From Plantactinospora endophytica (GTDB lineage Bacteria > Actinomycetota > Actinomycetes > Mycobacteriales > Micromonosporaceae): a stretch of 64,000 nucleotides of DNA. Position 1 is the stretch's first letter. Each line of letters begins with the position of its first letter. Where the stretch lies: the NCBI RefSeq assembly GCF_016862915.1, contig NZ_BONW01000004.1:306108-370107 (forward strand), written 5' to 3'. The position numbers and the translations under genes are program-made. This document shows positions 31,047 to 41,691 of the stretch, in pieces. The notes beneath the pieces are model-generated. The model did not search any database and was not told where the DNA came from. It saw only the letters and a list, made by a program, of their open reading frames with translations.

Positions 31047-32246
31047 ATGGACAACCTCGTCGTCATGCTGATCGTGGCCGGCGTGCTGGTGCTCCTCGCG
31101 GTGGGCCTGACGATCGGGCTGGTGGTGACCCGTCGGGGTGGCCGGGCCGCTCCGCCGCTGCCGCCGATCCCGCCCGCCCCACCGGTACCGCCGGTGCCGC
31201 CCAGCCCGACCGCGACGGCGCCGACGGACCTGCTCAGCCCGCCGGTCGAGGCGCCGCCGGCACCCACCGAGGTCGAGCCGCCGGTGGTGGTGGAGCGGCC
31301 GGAGCCGACGGCCGGGCGGATGGTCCGGCTGCGGGCCCGGCTCTCCCGCTCACAGAACGTCTTCGGCAAGGGCCTGCTCAGCCTGCTCGCCCGGGACCAC
31401 CTCGACGAGGAGGTCTGGGAGGAGATCGAGGACAGCCTGATCGGCGCGGACGTCGGGGTCGAGGCGACCCGGGAGATCGTCGACCGGCTGCGGCAGCGGG
31501 TCGCCGTGCTCGGCACCCGCAGCGCGACCGAGCTGCGGGCGCTGCTCGCCGCCGAGCTGGTCGAGGTACTGGACCCGTCGCTGGACCGGTCGCTGCGGGC
31601 GACCCGGGACGGCGGCACCCCGGCGGTACTGCTGGTCGTCGGGGTGAACGGTGCCGGCAAGACCACCACCTGCGGCAAGGTGGCCCGGGTGCTGATCGCC
31701 GACGGTCGTACGGTGCTGCTCGGCGCCGCCGACACGTTCCGGGCCGCCGCCGCGGAGCAGTTGACCACCTGGGCCGGCCGGGTCGGCGCCGAGGTGGTCC
31801 GGGGCCCCGAGGGGGCGGACCCGGCCAGCGTCGCCTTCGACGCGGTACAGCGTGGCATCGAGGCCTCCGTCGACACCGTGCTGGTCGACACCGCCGGCCG
31901 GTTGCAGAACAAGGTCGGCCTGATGGACGAACTGGGCAAGATCAAGCGGGTGGTCTCCCGGCACGGTCCGGTGGACGAGACGCTGCTGGTGCTGGACGCC
32001 ACCACCGGGCAGAACGGCCTGGAGCAGGCCCGGGTCTTCACCGAGGTGGTGGACGTCACCGGAGTGGTGCTGACCAAGCTCGACGGCACCGCCAAGGGCG
32101 GCATCGTGATCGCCGTGCAGCGCAAGCTCGGCATCCCGGTCAAGCTGGTGGGGCTGGGCGAGGGGCCCGACGATCTCGCACCCTTCGATCCGGCGCAGTT
32201 CGTCGACGCGCTCCTCGGCACCGAGCCGCTTGGCGTGGACGCGTAA
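31047..32246 (+). CDS. ftsY: Signal recognition particle receptor FtsY
   Basis: Membrane-bound GTPase that docks SRP-ribosome complexes. The 399-aa protein has an N-terminal membrane helix (about residues 5-28, VVMLIVAGVLVLLAVGLTIGLVV), a Pro/Val/Glu-rich linker, then the NG domain: SLLARDHLDEEVWEEIEDSLIGADVGVEAT, G1 GVNGAGKTTTCGK, ADTFRAAAAEQL, DTAGRLQNK, TKLDGTAKGG and LGEGPDDLAPF. The actual partner Ffh is at 41692. Real membrane anchoring is the usual actinobacterial form. Confidence 0.96.
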   Translation: MDNLVVMLIVAGVLVLLAVGLTIGLVVTRRGGRAAPPLPPIPPAPPVPPVPPSPTATAPTDLLSPPVEAPPAPTEVEPPVVVERPEPTAGRMVRLRARLSRSQNVFGKGLLSLLARDHLDEEVWEEIEDSLIGADVGVEATREIVDRLRQRVAVLGTRSATELRALLAAELVEVLDPSLDRSLRATRDGGTPAVLLVVGVNGAGKTTTCGKVARVLIADGRTVLLGAADTFRAAAAEQLTTWAGRVGAEVVRGPEGADPASVAFDAVQRGIEASVDTVLVDTAGRLQNKVGLMDELGKIKRVVSRHGPVDETLLVLDATTGQNGLEQARVFTEVVDVTGVVLTKLDGTAKGGIVIAVQRKLGIPVKLVGLGEGPDDLAPFDPAQFVDALLGTEPLGVDA

Positions 32247-32334
32247 TCTCGGGGGACTGTTCGACAAACCGCGCCCACCCCCGGGCGCGACCCTGGTGAC
32301 CCTGTTCCAGCGCCGCTCCTCGGGAGAGACGTAC

Positions 32335-33123
32335 GTGACTTCGCAGGAGATCCCGCTGCACGGCGGGAACGTCAGCACCGTGGTACGCGTGGGCGACACG
32401 GTCCGGCGCAACGCCGGCCCGTGGACCCCGTCGGTGCACGCCCTGCTCCGGCATCTGGAATACGTCGGCTTCACCGGCTCGCCCCGGGCCCTCGGGATGG
32501 ACTCGCGCAACCGCGAGGTGCTGTCCTACCTGGAGGGGGAGTGCGGGGAGTATCCGCTCGCCCCGCACTGGGTCACCGACGAGGCGCTGGTCACCGTCGC
32601 CACCATGCTGCGGATGTTCCACGACGCGCAGTACGGCTTCCAGCCGCCGCCGAGCGCTGTCTGGCGGTCGTTCGGGCCACCGCCGCCGGACACCGAGGTG
32701 ATCTGTCACCACGACGCCGCCCCGCACAACGTGATCTGGCGGCCGGACGGCACGCTGGCGCTGATCGACTTCGACCTCGCCTCGCCGGGCGCCCGGATCT
32801 ACGACGTGGCGTACGCGGCCTGGACCTGGGTGCCGCTCTTCTCCGACCGGGACTCCTACACCCTCGGCTGGCAGCGGCCGAACCGCCCGCGCCGGCTGCG
32901 GCTCTTCGCCGACGCGTACGGGCTGATCCCCCGGGACCGGCACCGGCTGGTCCGGACCATCCGGAAGCGGATCGTGGACCACGTCGAGGGGATCCGTCGG
33001 ATGGCGGCGGCCGGTGACCCGGCGTTCGTCCGGATCGTGCACAAGGGTCACCTTCGGCGCCCGATGCGTGATCTGCGCCTGCTCGACTACGAGCGGCACA
33101 CCCTGGAGTACGCGCTCAGGTAA
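32335..33123 (+). CDS. Phosphotransferase (APH family)
   Basis: A 262-aa kinase-like protein of the aminoglycoside phosphotransferase superfamily. The catalytic loop is VICHHDAAPHNVIWRPDG (H-x-D-x4-N) and the metal site is LIDFDLASPGARIYDVAYAAW. The substrate is unknown; such genes are not evidence of drug resistance by themselves. GTG 32335 is chosen because GGGAGAG is 6 nt upstream; longer frames would begin inside the ftsY end. Confidence 0.8.
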   Translation: MTSQEIPLHGGNVSTVVRVGDTVRRNAGPWTPSVHALLRHLEYVGFTGSPRALGMDSRNREVLSYLEGECGEYPLAPHWVTDEALVTVATMLRMFHDAQYGFQPPPSAVWRSFGPPPPDTEVICHHDAAPHNVIWRPDGTLALIDFDLASPGARIYDVAYAAWTWVPLFSDRDSYTLGWQRPNRPRRLRLFADAYGLIPRDRHRLVRTIRKRIVDHVEGIRRMAAAGDPAFVRIVHKGHLRRPMRDLRLLDYERHTLEYALR

Positions 33124-33203
33124 CCCCGTGTCGCTTTCCGTACATCTGCGGTGGCCTATTCGGTTGATATGCCCCCGTCCGTTCCAACGATAGTGCGGAC
33201 TTC

Positions 33204-33240
33204 TTCACACGTTGGAAACAACCCGTGACGCCTCGGAAAC
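33204..33240 (+). promoter_or_regulatory. GlnR-type binding site upstream of amtB
   Basis: TTCAC-N6-GAAAC-N5-GTGAC-N6-GAAAC. This follows the actinomycete GlnR pattern of two gTnAC-n6-GaAAC half-sites in tandem, with one spacer a base short. It ends 113 bases before amtB, and the downstream genes are the classical GlnR target set. Confidence 0.75.
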
Positions 33241-33353
33241 CAAGGGGGCACCACGGGTGAAACCTCCAGCCAGGAAGCTTCCGCGCAACCGGCGTACGGG
33301 CGATGCTGCCTCGGTGGGCCGGGAAGGAGGGTAACCAACTTTAGGAGGCCAGC

Positions 33354-35124
<1,771 letters not shown>

Positions 35125-35139
35125 GGGGAGATCGTCACG

Positions 35140-37554
35140 ATGACCAGGGGACCCGTGCCGCTGACCGCCGGTCAGGTCGACCCGAGGCCCCTGGTCATCC
35201 CCGGCATCGGCGCCGCCGCCCGCGAGCAGCGTGCGGCGGCGCTCGACACCTGGCTGACCGGGCTGCTCACGGCCGGCCTGCGCGAGACGGCCGGCCGACG
35301 CAACGGCCCGGATCCGGCCTCGGCCACCGGCATCGCCCTGGTCGCGGTGGGCGGGCTCGGCCGCCGGCAGTGCGCGCCCTGCGGCGACCTGGACCTGGTG
35401 CTGCTGCACTCCGGGGTGCCCGGGATGGACGACTTGGCCGCCGCGCTCTGGTACCCGATCTGGGACGCCCGGCTCGGCCTGGACCACTCGGTGCGGACCA
35501 TCCCCGAGGCGCTCTCCGTCGCGCACGACGACGTCAAGGTCGCGCTCGGCCTGCTCGACGCCCGGCACGTGGCCGGCGACCCCGAACTCTCCGCCCGACT
35601 GGTCGGCGCCGCCGCGGACCAGTGGCGGCGGACCGCCGTACGCGCCCTGCCGGCACTGCGCGAGGTCACCGCGACCCGCTGGCAGGCCCACGGCGAGCTG
35701 GCGTTTCTGCTGGAAGGTGACCTGAAGGAGGCGGCCGGCGGCCTCCGGGACGTGGCGCTGCTCCGGGCCATCGCCTTCGCCGGGATCAGCGACACGCTCC
35801 GCCCGGCGGTCCGGGCCGCGCACCTGCGGATGCTGGACACCCGGGACGCCCTGCACAGCTCGGTCGGCCGGCGGGTCGACCGGCTGCTCGCCCAGGAGCG
35901 GACCGCCGTCGCCGGACTGCTCGGGCTGCGGGCCGTCCGGTCGACGGTCGACCCCGCGCAGCGGCCGTTCGGGCCCGGCGCGGTCGAGCCCGCCCCCCGA
36001 CAGCTCTCACCCGACCCGGACGGGACGCCCAACGGGCTCGCCGAGCCGGGCGACGCGCTGCTGCGCCAGGTCGCCGGGGACGCCCGGACCATCAGCCACG
36101 CCCTGGACGACGCCTGGCGGGCCGCCGACCGGCTCCGCTCGGGGCGACGCCGGGGCGCCGACGGCCGGCCGCTGCGCCGTCCCGTCGCCCGGGACGTCGT
36201 CGAACAGGACGGCGAGCTGGTCCTCGCCCGGACCGCCATCGGCGCCCGCCCCGACCCGAGCCTGTCGCTGCGGGTCGCCGCCGCCGCGGCCAGCGCCCGG
36301 CTGCCGATCGCCCGGGCCACCTGCGAGTGGCTCGCCGCGTACTGCCCGCCGCTGCCGACCCCGTGGCCGCCGGCCGCCCGGGCCGCGCTGATCACCCTGC
36401 TCGGCGCCGGTACCGGCCTGGTCGGCACCTGGGAGACCTGCGACCGGTACGGCCTCGTCGACGGCTGGCTGCCGGAGTGGCCCCGGATGCGCAGCCTGCC
36501 GCAGCACAACCCGGTACACCGGTTCACCCTGGACCGGCACCTGGTGCAGGCCGCCGCCGAGGCGACCGGGTACGCCCGTGAGGTGGATCGGCCCGACCTG
36601 CTGCTGCTCGCCGCCTTCCTGCACGACGTGGGGAAAGGACTCGGCGGGGACCACAGCATCGTCGGGGCGCCGATCGCGGCCCGGATCGCCGCCCGGATCG
36701 GGCTGCCGCCGGCCGAGGTCGACCTGATCGAGCGGCTGGTCCGGCTGCACCTGCTGCTGCCCGAGGTGGCGACCCGGCGGGACCTCGCCGACCCGGTCAC
36801 CATCGCAGGCGTGGCCGACGCGGTGCAGGACACCGGCACGCTGAGCCTGCTGCACGCACTGGCCCAGGCGGACGCGAAGGCGACCGGGCCGGCCGCCTGG
36901 TCGGACTGGAAGGCCCGGTTGATCGCCGAACTGGTCCGCCGGGTGCACACCCGGCTCGACACCGGTCAGCTTCCCGAGCCGCCGACCCCGGACCCGGCGC
37001 TGGTGGCGGGGCCGCTGCCGGCCGTACACCTGGAGGGGGACCGGGTGGCGGTGGCCGCGGCGGACCGGCGCGGCCTGCTCGCCGCGGTCGCCGGATGTCT
37101 GGCCCTGCACCGGCTGGAGGTGCTGGCCGCCGACGCCAGCATGGTCGAGGAGACCGCCCTGGTCGAGTTCCTGGTCCAGCCCCGCTACGGCACCCCGCCC
37201 GACCCGGTCGCCCTCGCCGCCGACCTGCGCCGGGCGGTCACCGGCGACGTCTCGGTGACCCAGCGGCTGCGCGGTCGCGCGCTGGCGGCCCGGGGCGGCG
37301 GCTCGCCACCCCGGGTGGTCTGGCACCGGGCCGCCGCCACCGACGCGGTGGTGCTGGAGCTGCGCGCCGCCGACGCGGGCGGCCTGCTCTACCGGGTCGC
37401 CAGCGCCCTGGACGAGGCCGGCGCGCAGGTCCGGGCCGCCCGGATCTCCACCCTCGGCGGTGACGTGGTCGACGCCTTCTACCTCGTCGGAAGCTGGCCG
37501 GACGAGGCCGAGCGGGACCGGGTCGAGGCCGCCGTGCTGTCCGCCGCCGGCTGA
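35140..37554 (+). CDS. glnD: PII-modifying enzyme GlnD (nucleotidyltransferase / HD / ACT)
   Basis: Adds and removes a nucleotide on Tyr51 of PII according to nitrogen state; actinomycete GlnD adenylylates. The 804-aa protein has the nucleotidyltransferase domain (VAVGGLGRRQCAPCGDLDLVLLH), the GlnD-specific helical region (FLLEGDLKEAAGGLRDV), an HD hydrolase domain (LLLAAFLHDVGKGLGGDHSIVG, about residue 485-505) and two C-terminal ACT domains that sense glutamine. It closes the amtB-glnK-glnD operon, and a hairpin follows. Confidence 0.94.
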   Translation: MTRGPVPLTAGQVDPRPLVIPGIGAAAREQRAAALDTWLTGLLTAGLRETAGRRNGPDPASATGIALVAVGGLGRRQCAPCGDLDLVLLHSGVPGMDDLAAALWYPIWDARLGLDHSVRTIPEALSVAHDDVKVALGLLDARHVAGDPELSARLVGAAADQWRRTAVRALPALREVTATRWQAHGELAFLLEGDLKEAAGGLRDVALLRAIAFAGISDTLRPAVRAAHLRMLDTRDALHSSVGRRVDRLLAQERTAVAGLLGLRAVRSTVDPAQRPFGPGAVEPAPRQLSPDPDGTPNGLAEPGDALLRQVAGDARTISHALDDAWRAADRLRSGRRRGADGRPLRRPVARDVVEQDGELVLARTAIGARPDPSLSLRVAAAAASARLPIARATCEWLAAYCPPLPTPWPPAARAALITLLGAGTGLVGTWETCDRYGLVDGWLPEWPRMRSLPQHNPVHRFTLDRHLVQAAAEATGYAREVDRPDLLLLAAFLHDVGKGLGGDHSIVGAPIAARIAARIGLPPAEVDLIERLVRLHLLLPEVATRRDLADPVTIAGVADAVQDTGTLSLLHALAQADAKATGPAAWSDWKARLIAELVRRVHTRLDTGQLPEPPTPDPALVAGPLPAVHLEGDRVAVAAADRRGLLAAVAGCLALHRLEVLAADASMVEETALVEFLVQPRYGTPPDPVALAADLRRAVTGDVSVTQRLRGRALAARGGGSPPRVVWHRAAATDAVVLELRAADAGGLLYRVASALDEAGAQVRAARISTLGGDVVDAFYLVGSWPDEAERDRVEAAVLSAAG

Positions 37555-37560
37555 CCGCCC

Positions 37561-37581
37561 GCCCCGGCCCTGGACCGGGGC
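37561..37581 (+). terminator. Terminator hairpin after glnD
   Basis: GCCCCGG pairs with CCGGGGC around a 7-base loop, 6 bases after the glnD stop. No U-tract. Confidence 0.6.
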
Positions 37582-37691
37582 TGGTCTCGCCTCCGGCGGT
37601 GGGGCGGTCCCGGCACTACGTCAGCGGGCGTAGCCGGAGGGCCGCTCGCCGGACGACGCCGCCGGGCCCGCCGGGCGGGATCGTCGGGGGC

Positions 37692-38669
37692 ATGACGGAT
37701 ATCCCACCCGAGCCGACCGGGCCGCCGCACCCGGTCGAGACCAGCGGCCTGAGCAAGCGGTACGGCGACCTCGTCGCCGTCGACTCGCTCGACCTCACCG
37801 TGCGGGCCGGCGAGGTGTACGGCTTCCTCGGCCCGAACGGCGCCGGCAAGACCAGTACCCTGCGGATGCTGCTCGGCCTCGTCCGGCCCACCGCCGGCAC
37901 AGTCCGGCTGTTCGGCCGGCCACCCGGCGCACCCGGTCAACTGGACCAGGTAGGCGCGCTGATCGAGGGCCCGGCCTGCTACCCCTACCTCTCCGGCCGG
38001 GACAACCTGCGGGTGCTGGCCCGGTACGCCGGCACCCCGTCGATCCGGATCCGCACCGTGCTCGAACTGGTCGACCTCGCCGACCGGGCCGGCGACCGGT
38101 ACGCCAGCTACTCGCTCGGGATGAAGCAGCGGCTCGGGGTCGCCGCCGCGCTGCTGAAGGACCCCCGGCTGCTGATCCTGGACGAGCCGACCAACGGGCT
38201 CGACCCGGCCGGGATGGCCGACATGCGCGCGTTGATCCGCCGGCTGGCGTCGGCCGGCTGCACCGTACTGCTCTCCAGTCATCTGCTCGGCGAGGTGCAG
38301 CAGGTCTGCGACCGGGTCGGAGTGGTCTCCCGGGGGCGGCTGGTGACCGAGAGCACCGTCGCCGACCTGCGCGGTACGGCCAGCCTGCGGGTGCTGGTCG
38401 AGCCGCTCGGCGCCGCCGAGGAGCGGGCCCGGGCGCTGCTCGGCCCGGACCGGGTCCGGGTGGTCGACGGCGGGCTCGACCTGGCGGTCGACCCGGACCA
38501 GGCCGCCCGGGTCAACACCGCGTTCGTCGAGGCGGGGCTGGCCGTACGCGAGCTGCGTCCCCGGGAACGCGACCTGGAGCAGGTGTTCTTCGAACTGACC
38601 GGCGGTACCGACGCCGCCGGTGCGCAGCGGAGCGAGGAGGTCGGACATGGCGTTCCGGCGACTTACTGA
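37692..38669 (+). CDS. ABC transporter ATP-binding protein
   Basis: A 325-aa ATPase subunit of the CcmA/DrrA exporter group. Walker A GPNGAGKTSTLRMLLGL, Q-loop region QVGALIEGPACYPYLSG, signature YSLGMKQRLGVAAALL, Walker B LLILDEPTNGLDPAG and H-loop LLSSHLLGEV are present, followed by the DUF4162-like tail of such exporters. ATG 37692 is chosen because the conserved domain starts soon after. The permease gene overlaps its end by 23 bases, and the two-component system follows, so all four genes may form one operon. Confidence 0.93.
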   Translation: MTDIPPEPTGPPHPVETSGLSKRYGDLVAVDSLDLTVRAGEVYGFLGPNGAGKTSTLRMLLGLVRPTAGTVRLFGRPPGAPGQLDQVGALIEGPACYPYLSGRDNLRVLARYAGTPSIRIRTVLELVDLADRAGDRYASYSLGMKQRLGVAAALLKDPRLLILDEPTNGLDPAGMADMRALIRRLASAGCTVLLSSHLLGEVQQVCDRVGVVSRGRLVTESTVADLRGTASLRVLVEPLGAAEERARALLGPDRVRVVDGGLDLAVDPDQAARVNTAFVEAGLAVRELRPRERDLEQVFFELTGGTDAAGAQRSEEVGHGVPATY

Positions 38670-39540
38670 CGTACTCGCCGCCGAGCTGGTTAAGCTGGTC
38701 CGCCGGCCGGCGAACTGGCTGCTGCTGGCGGTGGCCCTGGTGCTCAGCCTGACATTCACCTACCTGGTCCCGTACGCCGGCTATCTGGACGGCACCGACC
38801 CGGCCGGCGGGGGTACCGGGAACGTGCCGCCGACCGGTCCCGGTTCCGGCGGGGTGGCGGAGGCGGCCGGGGACGGGCTGGCCGCGCTGCTGCCGGCCGA
38901 ACTGGTCGGCAACTCGATCGGCGGCCTGCCGATCTTCCTCGGTGCGATCATGCTGATCCTCGGCGTACTCACGGTCGGCGGCGAGTACGGCTGGGGCACC
39001 TGGAAGACCCTGTTCACCCAGGGACCGTCCCGGCTGGCCGGGTACGCCGGCAAACTCGGCACGCTGGCCGTGGCGACCCTGGGCACGGTACTCGCGATCT
39101 TCGTCTCGGGCGCCGCCGCCAGCGGGCTCGTCGCCGGGGTGGAGGGGCAGCCGGTGCACTGGCCGTCGCCGGCCGAGCTGGCCGTCGGGGTGGGCGCCGG
39201 CTGGCTGGTCGCGATGATGTGGGCGAGCTTCGGGGCGCTGTTGGCCGTACTGCTGCGCGGGGTGGCGCTGCCGGTCGGGCTGGGACTGGTCTGGCTGCTG
39301 GCCGTACAGAACCTGCTGGCCAGTCTCGCCGCGCCGCTGCTGGACTGGGTGGCGCAGGTGCAGAAGGGGCTGCCCGGACCGAACGCCGGATCGCTGGTCG
39401 CGGCGCTCGGCGCCGGCCCCGGTACGCCCGGGGTCGAGCAGGTCGTCGGCGGTGGGCAGGCGGCGCTGACCGTGGCCGGTTATCTGGTCGGGTTCGCGCT
39501 GCTGGCCGGTGCCCTGCTCCGTCGGCGTGACATCCTCTGA
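38647..39540 (+). CDS. ABC transporter permease (ABC-2 type)
   Basis: A 297-aa membrane protein with about six helices: ANWLLLAVALVLSLTFTYLV, a loop of about 60 residues, LPIFLGAIMLILGVLTVGGEYGWGTWKTLFTQGPSR (typical ABC-2 segment before the cytoplasmic turn), LAVATLGTVLAIFVSGAAASGL, AGWLVAMMWASFGALLAVLL, PVGLGLVWLLAVQNLLASL, and a final helix before LLRRRDIL. ATG 38647 has GAGGAGG upstream. It is the partner of the overlapping ATPase gene; substrate unknown. Confidence 0.85.
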   Translation: MAFRRLTDVLAAELVKLVRRPANWLLLAVALVLSLTFTYLVPYAGYLDGTDPAGGGTGNVPPTGPGSGGVAEAAGDGLAALLPAELVGNSIGGLPIFLGAIMLILGVLTVGGEYGWGTWKTLFTQGPSRLAGYAGKLGTLAVATLGTVLAIFVSGAAASGLVAGVEGQPVHWPSPAELAVGVGAGWLVAMMWASFGALLAVLLRGVALPVGLGLVWLLAVQNLLASLAAPLLDWVAQVQKGLPGPNAGSLVAALGAGPGTPGVEQVVGGGQAALTVAGYLVGFALLAGALLRRRDIL

Positions 39541-39585
39541 ACCGATGACCCCGGAGGCTGGACCGATGACCCGGACGTTGCACCG

Positions 39586-40761
39586 ATGACCCGGACACCC
39601 GGACCGCTGAGCCCGCCCGAGCCGGTGGCCGGAGCGGGGCGTGGCCGGTGGGTCTGGCTGGCGGACACGGCGCTGGCGGTCGGACTGTTCGCGATCACGG
39701 TGCCGGTGAGCACGGTGATCGGCCGGAACATGCCCGGTGCGGTCGAGGTGGACGGCTGGGGCTACGCGCTGATCGCGCTCGGCACGCTGAGTCTGGCGGT
39801 ACGCCGCCGCTGGCCGCTGGGCACGCTGGCGGTCAACTCGCTGGCCGTCTCGACGTACCTGGTGGTCGGCTACCCGTACGGGCCGATGCTGCTCAGCTAT
39901 CTGATCGCCGTCTACACGGTCGCGGCACACCTGCCGGTACGCCGGGCGGCGGTCGGCACCGCCGTGTCTCTGGTGGTGCTGCTGGCCCACACGGTGGTGT
40001 CGATCCGGGGTACCCCGGAGGGTCTGCTCGGGCTGGTGCCCGGCTCGGCCTGGGTGGCCGTACCGTTCGCGGTCGGCGCCACCGTCCGGGTCAACCGGCA
40101 GTCCGCCGCCCAGGCCCGGATCGAACAGGCCCGGCGGCTCGCCGACGACGAGCGGCTCCGGATCGCCCAGGAGGTGCACGACGTGGTCGGGCACGGGCTG
40201 GCCGCGATCAACATGCAGGCGGAGATCGCCCTGCACCTGCTGGCGAAGCGGCCCGAGCAGGCGGAGACGGCGTTGACCGCGATCAGCCGGACCAGTCGGG
40301 AGGCGCTGGACGAGTTGCGGGTGACCCTGTCGGTGGTCCGTCGGGACGCGGCGGTCGAGCGTGCGCCGGTGCCCGGACTCGACCAGGTGGCGGCGCTGAC
40401 CGACCGGCTGCGCCGGTCCGGCCTGCCGGTCACGCTGGAGCTGACCGGTGAGCGTCGGCCGCTGGCGGTGGCGGTCGACCTGGCCGCGTACCGGGTGGTG
40501 CAGGAGTCGCTGACCAACGTGCTCCGGCACGCGGGCGCCGCCACCGCCATGGTGCGGATCGGGTACCTGCCGGCCGAGGTGACGGTCGAGGTGCTGGACA
40601 CCGGACACGGCGGTGCGGGGGTGGCCGGGCCGGGTGCTGGGCACGGGCTGACCGGGATGCGGGAGCGGATCGGCGCGCTCGGCGGCGTCCTGGAGGTGGG
40701 GCCGCGTCCCGGGGGCGGGTTCCGGGTCTTCGCCCGGCTGCCCGCGCCGGCACGGGATTGA
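39586..40761 (+). CDS. Sensor histidine kinase (NarL-type)
   Basis: A 391-aa kinase with four to five membrane helices (residues about 25-165), a HisKA_3 dimerisation domain with [28 protein letters not shown] (phospho-His in EVHD), and an HATPase_c domain ([52 protein letters not shown]). Upstream are three CCGATGACC-type repeats, each with an ATG; the first two open a 14-codon frame (39545-39589) that overlaps this start as ATGA. The response regulator follows after 27 bases. Confidence 0.93.
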   Translation: MTRTPGPLSPPEPVAGAGRGRWVWLADTALAVGLFAITVPVSTVIGRNMPGAVEVDGWGYALIALGTLSLAVRRRWPLGTLAVNSLAVSTYLVVGYPYGPMLLSYLIAVYTVAAHLPVRRAAVGTAVSLVVLLAHTVVSIRGTPEGLLGLVPGSAWVAVPFAVGATVRVNRQSAAQARIEQARRLADDERLRIAQEVHDVVGHGLAAINMQAEIALHLLAKRPEQAETALTAISRTSREALDELRVTLSVVRRDAAVERAPVPGLDQVAALTDRLRRSGLPVTLELTGERRPLAVAVDLAAYRVVQESLTNVLRHAGAATAMVRIGYLPAEVTVEVLDTGHGGAGVAGPGAGHGLTGMRERIGALGGVLEVGPRPGGGFRVFARLPAPARD

Positions 40762-40788
40762 CCGAGGACTACCGGGGAGGACAGCGGG

Positions 40789-41466
40789 ATGACCGAGGAG
40801 AGCGCGGCGACGATCGGTGTGCTGATCGCGGACGACCAGGACCTCGTCCGGCTGGGCCTGCGCGCCCTGGTGGAGAGCGAGCCGGATCTGCGGGTGGTGG
40901 GTGAGGCGGCCGACGGGCTGGACGCGCTGGCGGTGGCCCGCCGGGAGCGCCCCGACGTGGTGCTGATGGACGTCCGGATGCCGGGGATCGACGGCATCGA
41001 GGCGACCCGGCGAATCGTGGCGGATCCGGAACTGGCCGGAACCCGGGTGGTGGTGCTGACTACCTTCGAACTCGACTCGTACGTCTTCGAGGCGCTCCGG
41101 CACGGCGCCAGCGGCTTCCTGACCAAGGACACCAAGCCGGTCGAGCTGCTCCGGGCGATCCGGCTGGTGGCCGGCGGCGAGGCGCTGCTCTCCCCGTCGG
41201 TCACCCGGCGGGTGGTCCGGGAATTCGCCACCCGGCCGTCCCGGGTACTCCGCCCGCACCCTCGGCTGGACACCCTGACCGACCGGGAGCGGCAGGTGGT
41301 GGGGCTGGTCGGCGAGGGGCTGAGCAACGACGAGATCGGCGGGCGGCTGCTGGTCAGCCCGGCCACCGCGCGTACCCACGTCAGCCGGGCGATGGTCAAG
41401 CTGGGCGCCCGGGACCGGGCCCAACTGGTCGTGTACGCGTACCAGTCGGGCCTGGTCGAGCCCTGA
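40789..41466 (+). CDS. LuxR/NarL family response regulator
   Basis: A 225-aa regulator: receiver domain with DD at 15-16, phospho-acceptor Asp61 ([12 protein letters not shown]), T/S in [10 protein letters not shown] and K in [12 protein letters not shown]; and a C-terminal LuxR helix-turn-helix ([56 protein letters not shown]). It is the cognate partner of the kinase just upstream. Target genes are probably the ABC exporter in the same cluster. Confidence 0.94.
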   Translation: MTEESAATIGVLIADDQDLVRLGLRALVESEPDLRVVGEAADGLDALAVARRERPDVVLMDVRMPGIDGIEATRRIVADPELAGTRVVVLTTFELDSYVFEALRHGASGFLTKDTKPVELLRAIRLVAGGEALLSPSVTRRVVREFATRPSRVLRPHPRLDTLTDRERQVVGLVGEGLSNDEIGGRLLVSPATARTHVSRAMVKLGARDRAQLVVYAYQSGLVEP

Positions 41467-41490
41467 CCCGGCCGGCACGGCCCCGACCGG

Positions 41491-41513
41491 CCCGGCCCGG
41501 CGCCTGGGCCGGG
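41491..41513 (+). terminator. Hairpin after the two-component operon
   Basis: CCCGGCCC pairs with GGGCCGGG around a 7-base loop, 25 bases after the response-regulator stop. It may end the ABC/two-component operon. Confidence 0.55.
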
Positions 41514-41691
41514 CGGGGTGGGGTTCCCCGCGAGACTGTCGAGCTGCCCCGTTCGCGCACCCGCACCCCGCTCGCGGCTCCGGGCGGGGTGGAGGCGCCG
41601 GAGGATGTGGGCGGCTACCCTTGCGGTGGCCGGGCACCCGTGTCTCGGCCATGCCATGCTCGGGTAAATACGACAAACGGGATGCTGCGCC

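Noticed and set aside
32335..33123. Aminoglycoside resistance gene
   Set aside because: The kinase-fold catalytic residues are there, but the protein does not resemble a named resistance enzyme and sits behind ftsY; general phosphotransferase is the safe call.
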